Part shown: positions 34,563-43,461 of the stretch, piece after piece
Layout: each line of letters begins with the position of its first letter
Position numbering within the stretch: the first letter of the stretch is position 1
The notes under the pieces: generated by a model
Database searches by the model: none
Told to the model about the DNA's origin: nothing
The model's input: only the letters and a program-made list of their open reading frames with translations
Origin: Shewanella sp. MBTL60-112-B2
GTDB lineage: Bacteria; Pseudomonadota; Gammaproteobacteria; Enterobacterales; Shewanellaceae
Assembly (NCBI RefSeq): GCF_019655055.1
Contig: NZ_BPFA01000008.1
Location: 62,001 to 126,000 of the forward strand
Length of the DNA: 64,000 nt
Direction of reading: 5' to 3'
Program-made: the position numbers and the translations under genes

Positions 34563-35114
34563 CTAGTTTGAAATATACCCTTGAGTCACTTGAGCAGACT
34601 GACCTTGGCCATATTGAATGACAGATACACCATGACCTGCACCGTTTTGGTATATGGTTACTGAACTTTCATTACCCATCTGTAAGACAGCAGCTAAGTT
34701 GTCGTTTCCTTGCTGTTCTATATCAAGATTTAAGTAAGAACCTTGCTGAGAAGAGACTACAACATTATTAAAGCCACTTTGAAGAATCGCCGCTTCTATT
34801 TCCGCACCACTTTGTAAGGCGGTGACTCGATTACTGCTACCAACCTGATTAATGTCGATTTGCGTTGAGAAGCCCATTTGACTGACGACCGCTCGATTAG
34901 AGAGACCTTGCTGACTGATTGTCGCGTTTAAGCTATTGCCAGATTGAGATATAACAGCCTGATTATCATAACTATTAAGCTCATCAAACTGACTCAAATC
35001 TTGTGCATATACAATAGAGGGAGAAATAACTAGTGCGGTAAACAAACCTGTTCGGGTCAATGCTGTGTTAAGCCGAAGACTCGCAACCCTGCCTAAACCT
35101 TTTAATCTATCCAT
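34563..35114 (-). CDS. csgB: Curlin, CsgB/CsgA-type amyloid subunit
   Basis: A 183-residue secreted protein with signal peptide (LFTALVISPSIVYAQ) and six imperfect repeats of about 22 residues, each with the curlin pattern N-x-A-x-(I/V)-x-Q-x-G and a second (I/V)-x-Q-x-G, for example NQAVISQSGNSLNATISQQG. These stack as the cross-beta amyloid core. I name it csgB because it is closest to CsgB in this genus, but with no other curlin nearby it might act as both nucleator and major subunit. Start ATG 35114, with GAGGCGG upstream. Confidence 0.85.
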   Translation of the reverse strand: MDRLKGLGRVASLRLNTALTRTGLFTALVISPSIVYAQDLSQFDELNSYDNQAVISQSGNSLNATISQQGLSNRAVVSQMGFSTQIDINQVGSSNRVTALQSGAEIEAAILQSGFNNVVVSSQQGSYLNLDIEQQGNDNLAAVLQMGNESSVTIYQNGAGHGVSVIQYGQGQSAQVTQGYISN

Positions 35115-35407
35115 GACTAACAACCGCCTCTTACTGAGCTTGTAAAATTAACGCGGTCATTATGTAGCGAAACTGATTGAGCGGCATCAACCCTGAGTAT
35201 TAAAGGATTACCAACCAAATAGCTATAACAGCCAAACCACCTAGACTTTATTACTAGAGAGGCGGCGGGTATTTATCATCTTTACCAAACAAGACTTACA
35301 GACTTAATCAACTGATAAATAAGTTAAATATTTATAAAAGCATAATGATTGACTATAGAGCGCAGCTTTAGCTTTGATACTATCAGGCCAAACTAGGCAT
35401 ACTTTGG
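35115..35407. other. Intergenic region upstream of the curlin gene
   Basis: About 290 bases with no supported gene on either strand. The curlin promoter should lie here on the minus strand. I see no second curlin, and no regulatory site that I can name. Confidence 0.5.
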
Positions 35408-36550
35408 TCAGTCTGATGCAGATAACCAAGTTAACTTGGCTTGATACAAGTCACTATCTTCTGCTTCAGCGCTCAGCGCTAATGCTTTGTTAAGGGCTTT
35501 TTTTGCTGCTAAAGTGTCGCCGAGTTGATATTCCACCCGAGCAAGATCAAAATAAGCTTTATGAAAATAATGAGTATTTTTCAGGAATTTATTTAGATAA
35601 ATTTTGGCGCTAGAGTAATCTTCTGTAAGCATGGCATCTTGGGCTTGAAAGTACCATTTATAAGGGCTGTGATGTTCGAGTGCCAGTAACTGAGTTTTAA
35701 TTTTCTCCGCTTCTTGGTAACGCCCACGACTCACTAACAAAAAGTGATAATTACTTAGAAGATCAATTTTCTCATCCGCCACCTCAAGGCCATATAAATA
35801 CATTTGCTCAGCTGAATTAAACTCACCAAGCTGACGTAATACCACCGCTTGCATATTGATAGCTGGTGCATACTTGTCATTATATTTAAGCGCTTCATTA
35901 AGTAACAAATAAGCCAATTCTAACTGTTTATCCATAATGGCATCAGCAGCTAGGTTACGATAAAACATCGCAAAAAACTCATCACTACCAATCATCTTTC
36001 CGCCACGATCAAATTTATCTGGAAAATAATCTACGCGGATCCGGTTAGTTTTCCCTAAAAAGCTGTTGCTATCTTGACCTTGTTCATGAAGAAAACTACG
36101 TACATGATCGGAGGTGACTGAAATATTGCCAGACACTCCAAGCAACATAGGAATGGTGTGCATAACTTGAAAGCTAATCTCTACATCTAACTGTTTAGCT
36201 ATCGCGTACGTTAACATGGCTAATGCCATGCAATTGCCGCTATTACTATCAAGCGACTCAGTGGCATATAAATTTTCACCTCGAAAGTCAAAGTTATTAA
36301 GCTTTGACTCTAATAATGCATAAACCTGTTCATGTGGACTAAGCTCGGCAAGCTTATCTTGTTCAATAAAATCTGTTATCGACTTCACTTGCTCAGTAGT
36401 TAATTGATAAAAAGCGTCGACTGTTGGGATCGAGTATTTTGCGGCGTCAACTTGATATTCAATTCGTGGCAAAGTTGGCGCTTGTTTCACCGCTCGACTT
36501 TGACAACCTTGCAGCAAAAATATGATCAAGCAGACTATGATTAAGCGCAT
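35408..36550 (-). CDS. TPR lipoprotein with transglutaminase-like N-terminal domain
   Basis: A 380-residue lipoprotein (lipobox FLLQGC, Cys near 16). Residues about 75-180 contain a DSNSGNCMALAMLTYAIAKQL segment followed by VTSDHVRSF, the Cys and His context of a transglutaminase or SirB1-like fold. The rest (about 200-375) is a series of TPR units such as AVVLRQLGEFNSAEQMYLYGLEVA and AYFDLARVEYQLGDTLAAKKALNKAL. The mix suggests a periplasmic scaffold or peptidase-like enzyme. It lies between the nas operon and the curli locus; a direct link to either is not shown. Confidence 0.75.
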   Translation of the reverse strand: MRLIIVCLIIFLLQGCQSRAVKQAPTLPRIEYQVDAAKYSIPTVDAFYQLTTEQVKSITDFIEQDKLAELSPHEQVYALLESKLNNFDFRGENLYATESLDSNSGNCMALAMLTYAIAKQLDVEISFQVMHTIPMLLGVSGNISVTSDHVRSFLHEQGQDSNSFLGKTNRIRVDYFPDKFDRGGKMIGSDEFFAMFYRNLAADAIMDKQLELAYLLLNEALKYNDKYAPAINMQAVVLRQLGEFNSAEQMYLYGLEVADEKIDLLSNYHFLLVSRGRYQEAEKIKTQLLALEHHSPYKWYFQAQDAMLTEDYSSAKIYLNKFLKNTHYFHKAYFDLARVEYQLGDTLAAKKALNKALALSAEAEDSDLYQAKLTWLSASD

Positions 36551-36698
36551 ATCGATTCCTTTCTAAAAATGCTTTACCACAACCGCCTATCTTACAGCTA
36601 CTTACATATGGTCGAGTTAGTGCATAGTTCGGTTGTTTACGATCCACTATTGAGCATTTTAGCCCACTGATAACTCCATTATTGATAACTAATCTAAG

Positions 36699-38489
36699 TC
36701 AATTTGTTGGTAAAAACAACAATATAAAAATGATAATTAACCCAAGAATGGCTGTTAATCCTTGCCAGAAAAGTAACGGATTTCTCGCTATGAGTGTCGT
36801 AGTCTCTGAGGGGCGATACCAATGTTCAACGGGTGAATTCATCTCATACATCCACTCACTAATATCGGCTTGGCGCATGCTAGCATCAAAATTAAGCGCC
36901 TTTTTAATGGCATTATCCATCCAAATTGGGGTTAACGGATTGGGGATAAAACTAGGGGTATAATTCAGCCGCCTAAAGTCATGTTCATTCTTACACTGAG
37001 CTTGCTTACCGTTAAAAGGCAGCTCTCCAGTTAGCATCTCATAGGCTATCGTAGCCAACGAATACAAATCAGCTTTAGTGTTAACGGGGTAGCGCAGTAT
37101 GGTTTCAGGAGCGGAGTAGTCGGCCGTGCCTAACGGAATATCTCGTGTAAATGGCGTGGTGATCTCTGCAATACCTTTAATAAAACAGGCACCAAAATCA
37201 ATAAGCTTAACCTGGCCATTGTTATCGATAAGGATGTTATCTGGTTTTACGTCTTGATGTAGGGTTTCTTTACGGTGAAATGCCCTAAGGCCAACCACTA
37301 TTTGACTCAAAATCCGTAATACTTGCTGCATCTCAGGCTTTGGGTTTAACCTCATCCACTCTGTTAATGTCACCCCATCGATATACTCAGTCAAATAATA
37401 TAGAGCAGATTTGGCCATTTTGCGGTCACACACAGCCACCACATTAGGACTGTTGATCCGAGTCCCTACCCAGCTTTCAAGCAAGAAGCGCTCAATATAG
37501 GCCAAATCATCTTGATAGTTTAACGATGGGGTTTTCAAGCAATAGCGTTGCGCATTACTATCTTTCACTAAATACACTTGGCTACGCTGGCTCTGATATA
37601 GTGTGTCGAGTACGGTATAGCCATCAAGCTTCATACCCGCAGCTAATGGCGGTAAAAATGGAAGCTGAGTTAAACTTTGATAGATATCGTCAATAGAAGG
37701 ATCAGGCAGTGCTGTAACGGCGATACATTGGCAGCTCACATTATCTGTCGACCCTTTCGCTATGGCATAATTGACAAGCTCTTCACTCAATAGTTGGCAC
37801 AGTTTATCCGTAATTTCTGTTTGGTCAGCCAAGCGCTTAATTCTTTCAACCAACATGTCATCTGATAGCACGTCGTGTACACCATCTGTGGTCAACAAAT
37901 AGATGTCACCGCTTTTCGTTTCGGAAACTGCATAATCCACATCAATGTTAACGCCTAAGCCTAGGGCTCGAGCTAGATATTTACGCCGATTAGCCACCAC
38001 ACTGATGTGATCGGTAGTTAGCTTCTGCAACCGATGATCCCGATAGCGATAGATCCGCCCATCACCAAGATGCAATTGATGTAAATGACATGATTTAAAA
38101 ATAAGCGCACTAAAAGTACATACAAAGCCACGCCGTGCATCACGATAATCTTGACCTAAGCCATAGAGCCAACGATTGAGCGCAGTCAATACTTTTTGAC
38201 TGGATTGTTTAACCGACCACAGGTCTGGCGTCGAATAATAATCAGCTAAAAAATTACTGATACTGATGGCTGATGCCGCTGCGCCCTGCTCCGCGAGGCT
38301 GACGCCATCACTGATGGCTACCACTGCGCCTTTAGTACTCAACAGATGCCCAGTAGGAATACGGATCCCAATAGCATCTTCGTTCTGAGGCTTTCGTCCT
38401 TTATCAGTATGTTGACCGACACATAGTGTCAACGCAGAAGTGCCGACACTAGCAATTTGCTGTTCATCGAAGGGGTTCATTGCCGTCAT
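36699..38489 (-). CDS. Bifunctional PP2C phosphatase / Ser-Thr protein kinase
   Basis: A 596-residue two-domain enzyme. The N-terminal PP2C phosphatase (about 20-245) has GRKPQNEDAIG, AISDGVSL, LHLGDGRIYRYRD, LLTTDGVHDVL and GSTDNVSC, with the metal-binding Asp residues intact. The protein kinase (about 285-545) has the catalytic loop LHQDVKPDNILID, KLIDFGA and YSAPETIL. The Gly-rich loop is atypical (LDTLYQSQRSQVYLV, without glycine). A C-terminal membrane helix (GLTAILGLIIIFILLFL) anchors it. It starts 4 bases after the transporter stop, and the same arrangement of a kinase beside nirB and nasA is known in Pseudomonas. Its targets are unknown. Confidence 0.9.
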   Translation of the reverse strand: MTAMNPFDEQQIASVGTSALTLCVGQHTDKGRKPQNEDAIGIRIPTGHLLSTKGAVVAISDGVSLAEQGAAASAISISNFLADYYSTPDLWSVKQSSQKVLTALNRWLYGLGQDYRDARRGFVCTFSALIFKSCHLHQLHLGDGRIYRYRDHRLQKLTTDHISVVANRRKYLARALGLGVNIDVDYAVSETKSGDIYLLTTDGVHDVLSDDMLVERIKRLADQTEITDKLCQLLSEELVNYAIAKGSTDNVSCQCIAVTALPDPSIDDIYQSLTQLPFLPPLAAGMKLDGYTVLDTLYQSQRSQVYLVKDSNAQRYCLKTPSLNYQDDLAYIERFLLESWVGTRINSPNVVAVCDRKMAKSALYYLTEYIDGVTLTEWMRLNPKPEMQQVLRILSQIVVGLRAFHRKETLHQDVKPDNILIDNNGQVKLIDFGACFIKGIAEITTPFTRDIPLGTADYSAPETILRYPVNTKADLYSLATIAYEMLTGELPFNGKQAQCKNEHDFRRLNYTPSFIPNPLTPIWMDNAIKKALNFDASMRQADISEWMYEMNSPVEHWYRPSETTTLIARNPLLFWQGLTAILGLIIIFILLFLPTN

Positions 38490-38493
38490 AAGC

Positions 38494-39960
38494 TTAGCTC
38501 ACACTGATTAATGTGACTTCTCCGTCCTCATTGACCTCGGCAATGTGTCCCTTAGGCTCAGTCAAGAAAAACAGTGTCAAAAAACCAAATAGTGCGCTAG
38601 CTGCAATAACATAAAAGAATGTTTGAGTCGGCACCATCGAGTACACAGTTAAGAAAAAAACCGCTCCGACATTACCATAAGCACCGGTCATTCCCGCTAT
38701 CTGCCCCGTTAGGCGCCGCTTAATTAACGGCACCGCCGCAAAAACTGCACCTTCTCCACTCTGGACAAAGAACGAACACAACATCACCATGACTATCGCC
38801 GTTGGTAATGCCCAACTGCTATCAATTTGCGCCACCCCTAAGTAACCTAATGCCAACCCAGCAGTCAAGATTAATAGCGTTGATTTGCGGCCAAAGCGAT
38901 CACTTAACCAGCCACCTCCAGGTCGGGACATTAAGTTCATAAAGGCGTATGACGACGCCACCATTCCTGCCTGCGCCATTCCTAATTCGAATGTTTCAGC
39001 AAAATATAGCGGAAGCATAGACACCACTGCGAGTTCAGAACCGAATGTTGTAAAATAAAGTACATTCAACACCGCGACCTGCTTAAACTCGTAACGCTCA
39101 AATTCAGGGACCTCGCCCTTAAAAACCGGTTTATTGACATTAAAGGTCTGCAGCAGATCCACAGCTAAAGTAATGATTAATAGAAGGTAAATACCATTAA
39201 CAGCATTGCCAGATAACATGGCCACACCGGACGGAGAGAGCTTCCATGCCAGCAGCGCTAAGGTGGCATACATTGGCAGTTTCATTACTACCAACAAGAC
39301 AAAGTCTTTTTTACTGGTGACTTCCAGTGCGCCAGCTTTTTTAGGCTTAAAATAGGTTGAGCCTTTTGGAGTATCGGTAACATTTGCATAATAGATAAAT
39401 GCAAACACAAGGCTAATCGCCCCCGTCAACCCGACGGCATAGCGCCAGCCATCCTCACCGCCAAATGCCAATGCAACTGCGGGTAACGTAAACGCTGCCG
39501 CCGCGGATCCAAAATTGCCCCAGCCACCGTAAATGCCCTCTGCAACACCAAGCTCTTTTGCTGGAAACCATTCACTGATCATACGGATCCCAACCACAAA
39601 GCCTGCACCAATAAAGCCAATTAAAAACCGTGCTAAGGCAAGCTGCTCAAAGCTTGTTCCAAGGGCAAACATAAAGCAGGGGATCGCGCACAAGCCCAGT
39701 AGTAGAGAATAGACTTTTCTAGGACCATAACGGTCTGTTAGCATTCCTATCATCACCCTTGCAGGAATCGTCAACGCCACGTTGAGAATCAACAAGGTTT
39801 TAATTTGTGAGTGGGTTAAGCCTAAGCTGTCGGCAATCACGCTCATCAGCGGGGCAGCGTTAAACCAGACCACAAAGGTGATAAAAAATGCCATCCAACT
39901 TAAGTGCATGACTTTCATTTTTCCGTTAAAAGAGAAAAGATTGAATGCTTGAGAACTCAT
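38494..39960 (-). CDS. Nitrate/nitrite MFS transporter (NarK/NasA-like)
   Basis: A 488-residue major facilitator protein with 12 helices. Nitrate signatures are present: GFIGAGFVVGIRMISEWFP, with GGWGNFGSAAAAFTLP (near residue 160), and AGMTGAYGNVGAVFFLTVYS (near 440), the two NS motifs of the NNP family. The start is ATG 39960 with AAAGGAGC upstream, just after the nirD stop; a longer frame to 39999 would overlap nirD. It brings nitrate or nitrite into the cell for NasA and NirBD. Confidence 0.92.
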   Translation of the reverse strand: MSSQAFNLFSFNGKMKVMHLSWMAFFITFVVWFNAAPLMSVIADSLGLTHSQIKTLLILNVALTIPARVMIGMLTDRYGPRKVYSLLLGLCAIPCFMFALGTSFEQLALARFLIGFIGAGFVVGIRMISEWFPAKELGVAEGIYGGWGNFGSAAAAFTLPAVALAFGGEDGWRYAVGLTGAISLVFAFIYYANVTDTPKGSTYFKPKKAGALEVTSKKDFVLLVVMKLPMYATLALLAWKLSPSGVAMLSGNAVNGIYLLLIITLAVDLLQTFNVNKPVFKGEVPEFERYEFKQVAVLNVLYFTTFGSELAVVSMLPLYFAETFELGMAQAGMVASSYAFMNLMSRPGGGWLSDRFGRKSTLLILTAGLALGYLGVAQIDSSWALPTAIVMVMLCSFFVQSGEGAVFAAVPLIKRRLTGQIAGMTGAYGNVGAVFFLTVYSMVPTQTFFYVIAASALFGFLTLFFLTEPKGHIAEVNEDGEVTLISVS

Positions 39961-39961
39961 G

Positions 39962-40345
39962 TTACTTTGCTCCTTTGACTGAGGTGTCGACAAGACCACT
40001 GCTTGGCTTAAGGTCTGATTGATATTGTATTTTGGCTAAAATCTTACCTTGCTCTCGTTTAATTTCATAACAGTTGACCGATAACTCATCGATTTCTAAA
40101 CACTGACCAGTGCCTAGATGATAATGGTGTTTATGGATAGGTGATGCCACGTACAATTCATCATCTAGTTCACACACCAATCCTCTTGAAAGCACAGAAA
40201 CGCCTGTCGCAGGATCAATATTATCGACGGCGAATATGCCCCTTTCGCCCAAATTAAACAAGGCAATTGCCTGACCGGCAAGCCAAGCAGCTATGCCCCG
40301 ATGTTGAGGCAAGCTAGCCTCATCACATAATGCTACCCAACTCAT
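39962..40345 (-). CDS. nirD: Nitrite reductase small subunit
   Basis: A 127-residue Rieske-fold protein, with GQAIALFNLGERGIFAVDNIDPATGVSVLSRGLV and VASPIHKHHYHLGTGQCLE. As in E. coli NirD, the CxH and CxxH cluster ligands of true Rieske proteins are absent. It pairs with NirB in the cytoplasmic NAD(P)H nitrite reductase. The ATG overlaps the nirB stop by ATGA. Confidence 0.93.
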   Translation of the reverse strand: MSWVALCDEASLPQHRGIAAWLAGQAIALFNLGERGIFAVDNIDPATGVSVLSRGLVCELDDELYVASPIHKHHYHLGTGQCLEIDELSVNCYEIKREQGKILAKIQYQSDLKPSSGLVDTSVKGAK

Positions 40346-42999
40346 AGGCTAACCTCCTGTTCTTCAATAATATTTACTGCAATATCTCCCGCCCCTAATC
40401 GAGGTTGGTTAACCGCTTGGTATGGGTCTATTTGGGATTGGATTGGAAATTTTTGCTCACGCAGATATTGATAGCGCAGGTCCTTGTGTTGAGGCGCCGC
40501 CTCGGGGTTAACATACTCATGAAAGCGACTTAAAAATTGCTCGTCGCTCAAACTAGTTTTCCACTCACACTGGTAGTGGCTAACGATTTTTTGCATCTGT
40601 CCTTCAAGCTCATCAACTATATTTAAACTATCGTAAATCACCACCGCTTGTAGATATTCCAGTCCACCAGCTAATAACTCAATCCACACTGAAGTGCGCT
40701 GTAAGCGTGCTGCGGTTTTGCTGTAAAACATCAAAATTCGATCGATATAACTGACTAACTGCTCTGTACTCAGATCAGTTGCAAACAGCTCGCCATGGCG
40801 GGGTCGCATGCCACCATTACCACAAACATAAAGGTTCCAGCCTTTATCCGAGGCTATAACACCGATATCTTTACTCTGTGCTTCAGCGCATTCTCGGGTG
40901 CAACCCGATACTGCCATCTTGATTTTATGGGGGGCACGTAGCCCCTTGTATCGGTTTTCAAGCGCAATAGCTAAACTTACCGAATCTTGCACACCATAAC
41001 GGCACCATGTATCACCAACACAGGACTTAACTGTGCGAAGAGATTTTCCGTAGGCATGACCCGTTTCAAATCCAGCATCAATTAATTCGGTCCAGATTTG
41101 TGGCAGACTCGACAACTGAGCACCGAACATATCAATACGTTGTCCTCCGGTTATTTTGGTATAAAGATCATAGCGCTTGGCAATATGGCCTATTGCGATC
41201 AGTTTATCTGGGGTGATCTCTCCACCCGCTATGCGCGGCACAACAGAATAACTGCCATCTTTTTGCAGGTTGCCTAAGTAGGCATCATTGGTATCTTGTA
41301 ACGCGACATGCTGCTCAGAAAGCACATATTCGTTTTCTAATGTGGCAAAAATGGACGCCGCCAGAGGTTTGCAGATCTCGCAGCCTATCGCGAGAGAAGA
41401 AGCGTCGGATCTTGCGTGCCTTTGGTAGAGTTCATTGAAATCTTTTATGCTCTCCACCTGACACAAATGAAACAAAGATTGCCTGTCATATTCAAAATGA
41501 CAGCAAATCCCCTTTTCAACCTCCAGCCCCTGCTCTAACAGGGTTTCATCAATTACTCGCTGTACCAAACTGGCGCAACCGCCACAGCCGGATGCGGCTT
41601 TAGTGCAAACCTTAATGTCGGCTATAGCATGTTTACCATCGACAACTTGCGCAACAATCTCAGCCTTAGTAACTTGGTGACACGAGCAAACAATCGCTTT
41701 ATCGTTGAGTACCTGCGGCACTTCATTGTCAGCCACGAGAAGCGTTACAGCGGGTTCGAGTAAAGGCTCTGCGGATAAATAAATATTGAGCAGGGCACTG
41801 TATTCTTCAACATTACCAACCAAGACAGCACCTTTTAAGTACTGGCCTGTCTCATCTAACCACAGCTTTTTATAAACGCCTGACTGTTCATCGTTTAATT
41901 CGACATATTGGGCACCTTCAAAACCTCGGCTTTCACCAATCGCTGCAACATCAACACCTAATAGTTTGAGTTTGGTGCTCATATCTGCACCAGTAAACTG
42001 CTTAGGACTCTGTGCTAATTGAGCCTGAGTCACTTGAATGTCCTCTAACAGCACGGATGTGACGACCTTTGCCATCTGGTAACCGGGGGCCACCAGCCCA
42101 AAAATTTTCTGCTGCCACAATGCACATTCACCAATGGCATAAATGCCATTTACCGAGGTTTGACAGGAGTTATCAATCACTATGCCGCCACGCTCGCCAA
42201 TATTTATATTGGCACTTCTTGCCAACTCATCTTGTGGACGGATCCCGGCAGAAAAGACCAACATATCAGCTTCTAGGTAGCTGCCATCACTGAAGTTCAT
42301 TCGGTGTTTAGCTGTCTCTCCATCGACGATCTCTGTGGTTGCCTTGCTAACATGCACAGTTAGGCCTAAAGCTTCGATTTTGTGCTTTAATAGCAAGCCC
42401 GCTTTATCATTCAATTGCACAGACATCAGTTGTGGTGCAAATTCAACTACATGGGTGTCTAGGTTTAATGATTTAAGGGCATTGGCCGCTTCAAGCCCAA
42501 GTAGTCCACCTCCAATTACGACTCCGGATTTAGCTCCGGCTGCCGCTTGCGCAATCGCGTCAAGATCATCTATGGTGCGATACACCAAGCAGTCTTGCCT
42601 ATCCTTTCCTGGAATAGGTGGAACAAAGGGATAAGAACCCGTTGCCAAAACCAATTTGTCGTAGGCAAAACAGCCCTGCTCTGTTTGCAACAGATTATTG
42701 GCGGTATCTATCTGGGTCACCTTATGATCCAGGAGTAAACTGACTCCTTGCTCGGCATAAGCCTGTTGGCTTGCTAACATCAAGCTTTTAGCATTGCCCG
42801 TTTCAAAATACTTAGAGAGTTGAACACGGTCGTACGCAGCAATGCGCTCTTCACCTAATACCTGAATATCGAAATGCTCAGTCAATTTATGCTCACATAA
42901 TTGCTCTATAAAGTAGTGACCAACCATGCCATTACCTACAATCACCAGTTTTTGTTTTGGTATTGTTTTTTGCTTGGTTTGTTGCGTTAGTTCATTCAT
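40342..42999 (-). CDS. nirB: NAD(P)H nitrite reductase large subunit
   Basis: An 885-residue enzyme. Domain order: FAD/NAD(P)H oxidoreductase (about 17-310, VIVGNGMVGHYFIEQL, VVIGGGLLGLEAA), BFD-type [2Fe-2S] domain (about 425-490, CSCHQVTKAEI and GCGGC), then sulfite/nitrite reductase ferredoxin-like and siroheme/4Fe-4S domains (about 570-810). The last include CVGDTWCRYGVQDS and SGCTRECAEAQSKDIGV, which supply the cluster and siroheme cysteines. It reduces nitrite to ammonium with six electrons. It follows a regulated leader (terminator at 43041-43083 and probable sigma-54 promoter at 43282-43297). Confidence 0.97.
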   Translation of the reverse strand: MNELTQQTKQKTIPKQKLVIVGNGMVGHYFIEQLCEHKLTEHFDIQVLGEERIAAYDRVQLSKYFETGNAKSLMLASQQAYAEQGVSLLLDHKVTQIDTANNLLQTEQGCFAYDKLVLATGSYPFVPPIPGKDRQDCLVYRTIDDLDAIAQAAAGAKSGVVIGGGLLGLEAANALKSLNLDTHVVEFAPQLMSVQLNDKAGLLLKHKIEALGLTVHVSKATTEIVDGETAKHRMNFSDGSYLEADMLVFSAGIRPQDELARSANINIGERGGIVIDNSCQTSVNGIYAIGECALWQQKIFGLVAPGYQMAKVVTSVLLEDIQVTQAQLAQSPKQFTGADMSTKLKLLGVDVAAIGESRGFEGAQYVELNDEQSGVYKKLWLDETGQYLKGAVLVGNVEEYSALLNIYLSAEPLLEPAVTLLVADNEVPQVLNDKAIVCSCHQVTKAEIVAQVVDGKHAIADIKVCTKAASGCGGCASLVQRVIDETLLEQGLEVEKGICCHFEYDRQSLFHLCQVESIKDFNELYQRHARSDASSLAIGCEICKPLAASIFATLENEYVLSEQHVALQDTNDAYLGNLQKDGSYSVVPRIAGGEITPDKLIAIGHIAKRYDLYTKITGGQRIDMFGAQLSSLPQIWTELIDAGFETGHAYGKSLRTVKSCVGDTWCRYGVQDSVSLAIALENRYKGLRAPHKIKMAVSGCTRECAEAQSKDIGVIASDKGWNLYVCGNGGMRPRHGELFATDLSTEQLVSYIDRILMFYSKTAARLQRTSVWIELLAGGLEYLQAVVIYDSLNIVDELEGQMQKIVSHYQCEWKTSLSDEQFLSRFHEYVNPEAAPQHKDLRYQYLREQKFPIQSQIDPYQAVNQPRLGAGDIAVNIIEEQEVSL

Positions 43000-43040
43000 G
43001 CATAGTCCTCATCCAGTCCCTTGTTTGACTTAATTTTTAG

Positions 43041-43083
43041 CAAACAAAAAGGCGCCCTCTTCCCTTAAGAAGACGGCGCCTTT
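43041..43083 (-). terminator. Leader terminator hairpin upstream of nirB
   Basis: On the minus strand AAAGGCGCC (43083-43075) pairs with GGCGCCTTT (43056-43048); after one mismatch, five further pairs (TCTTC/GAAGA) close a 6-base loop, followed by T-rich TTTTTG. This strong intrinsic terminator lies 42 bases upstream of the nirB ATG, within a leader of about 270 bases. It is the expected target of the ANTAR protein NasT, encoded directly upstream. I could not define with confidence the two A-x-x-G-x-x hexaloop hairpins that ANTAR proteins bind. Confidence 0.85.
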
Positions 43084-43281
43084 GCCTACTAAACACATCA
43101 AATTTTTCATTTACGCTTGAGATTGTTGCTGCTTATTTTTGGATTACAGCCCTACGCGTTAGTTAAATGGCCTACCCGCCAGCCGCGCTTGCTTCAAAAA
43201 TTTTTACCGCTGCAACTTATATCTAAACTTCTAATCTTAAAACTCTACTGTCACTTACCTTTTTTATCTCACGGATATAGT

Positions 43282-43297
43282 CGCAAAGCCTATGCCA
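43282..43297 (-). promoter_or_regulatory. Probable sigma-54 promoter of nirB
   Basis: On the minus strand TGGC (43297-43294), seven bases, then TTGC (43286-43283), giving TGGCATAGGCTTTGCG: the -24 GG and -12 GC elements at exact spacing. Transcription would start near 43271, giving a leader of about 270 bases before nirB. Confidence 0.65.
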
Positions 43298-43400
43298 GCT
43301 TTTTCCCACAAAATAAATCACGATAAGTGATTGTATTAAAAAGATTATATATATGAAGGGCAATTAATTAGATTTGAATGACAAGATAACAAACTCTTGC

Positions 43401-43438
43401 TGCACTTAAATGGCCAGACTGGGTACCATATAAGTGCA
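43401..43438 (-). promoter_or_regulatory. Tandem NtrC-like dyads upstream of nirB promoter
   Basis: Two 17-base segments, 43422-43438 (minus strand TGCACTTATATGGTACC) and 43401-43417 (plus strand TGCACTTAAATGGCCAG), resemble the NtrC dyad TGCACC-N5-GGTGCA at about 9 and 7 of 12 arm positions. Centres are 21 bases apart and 138-160 bases upstream of the predicted start, a usual enhancer position. Confidence 0.45.
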
Positions 43439-43461
43439 AACGATAAGAGAACGTCAAAGCA

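Noticed and set aside
43117..43326. Plus-strand frame of 69 codons antisense to the nirB leader
   Set aside because: It lies across the sigma-54 site and leader; its composition is unlike a protein and no ribosome binding site is seen.
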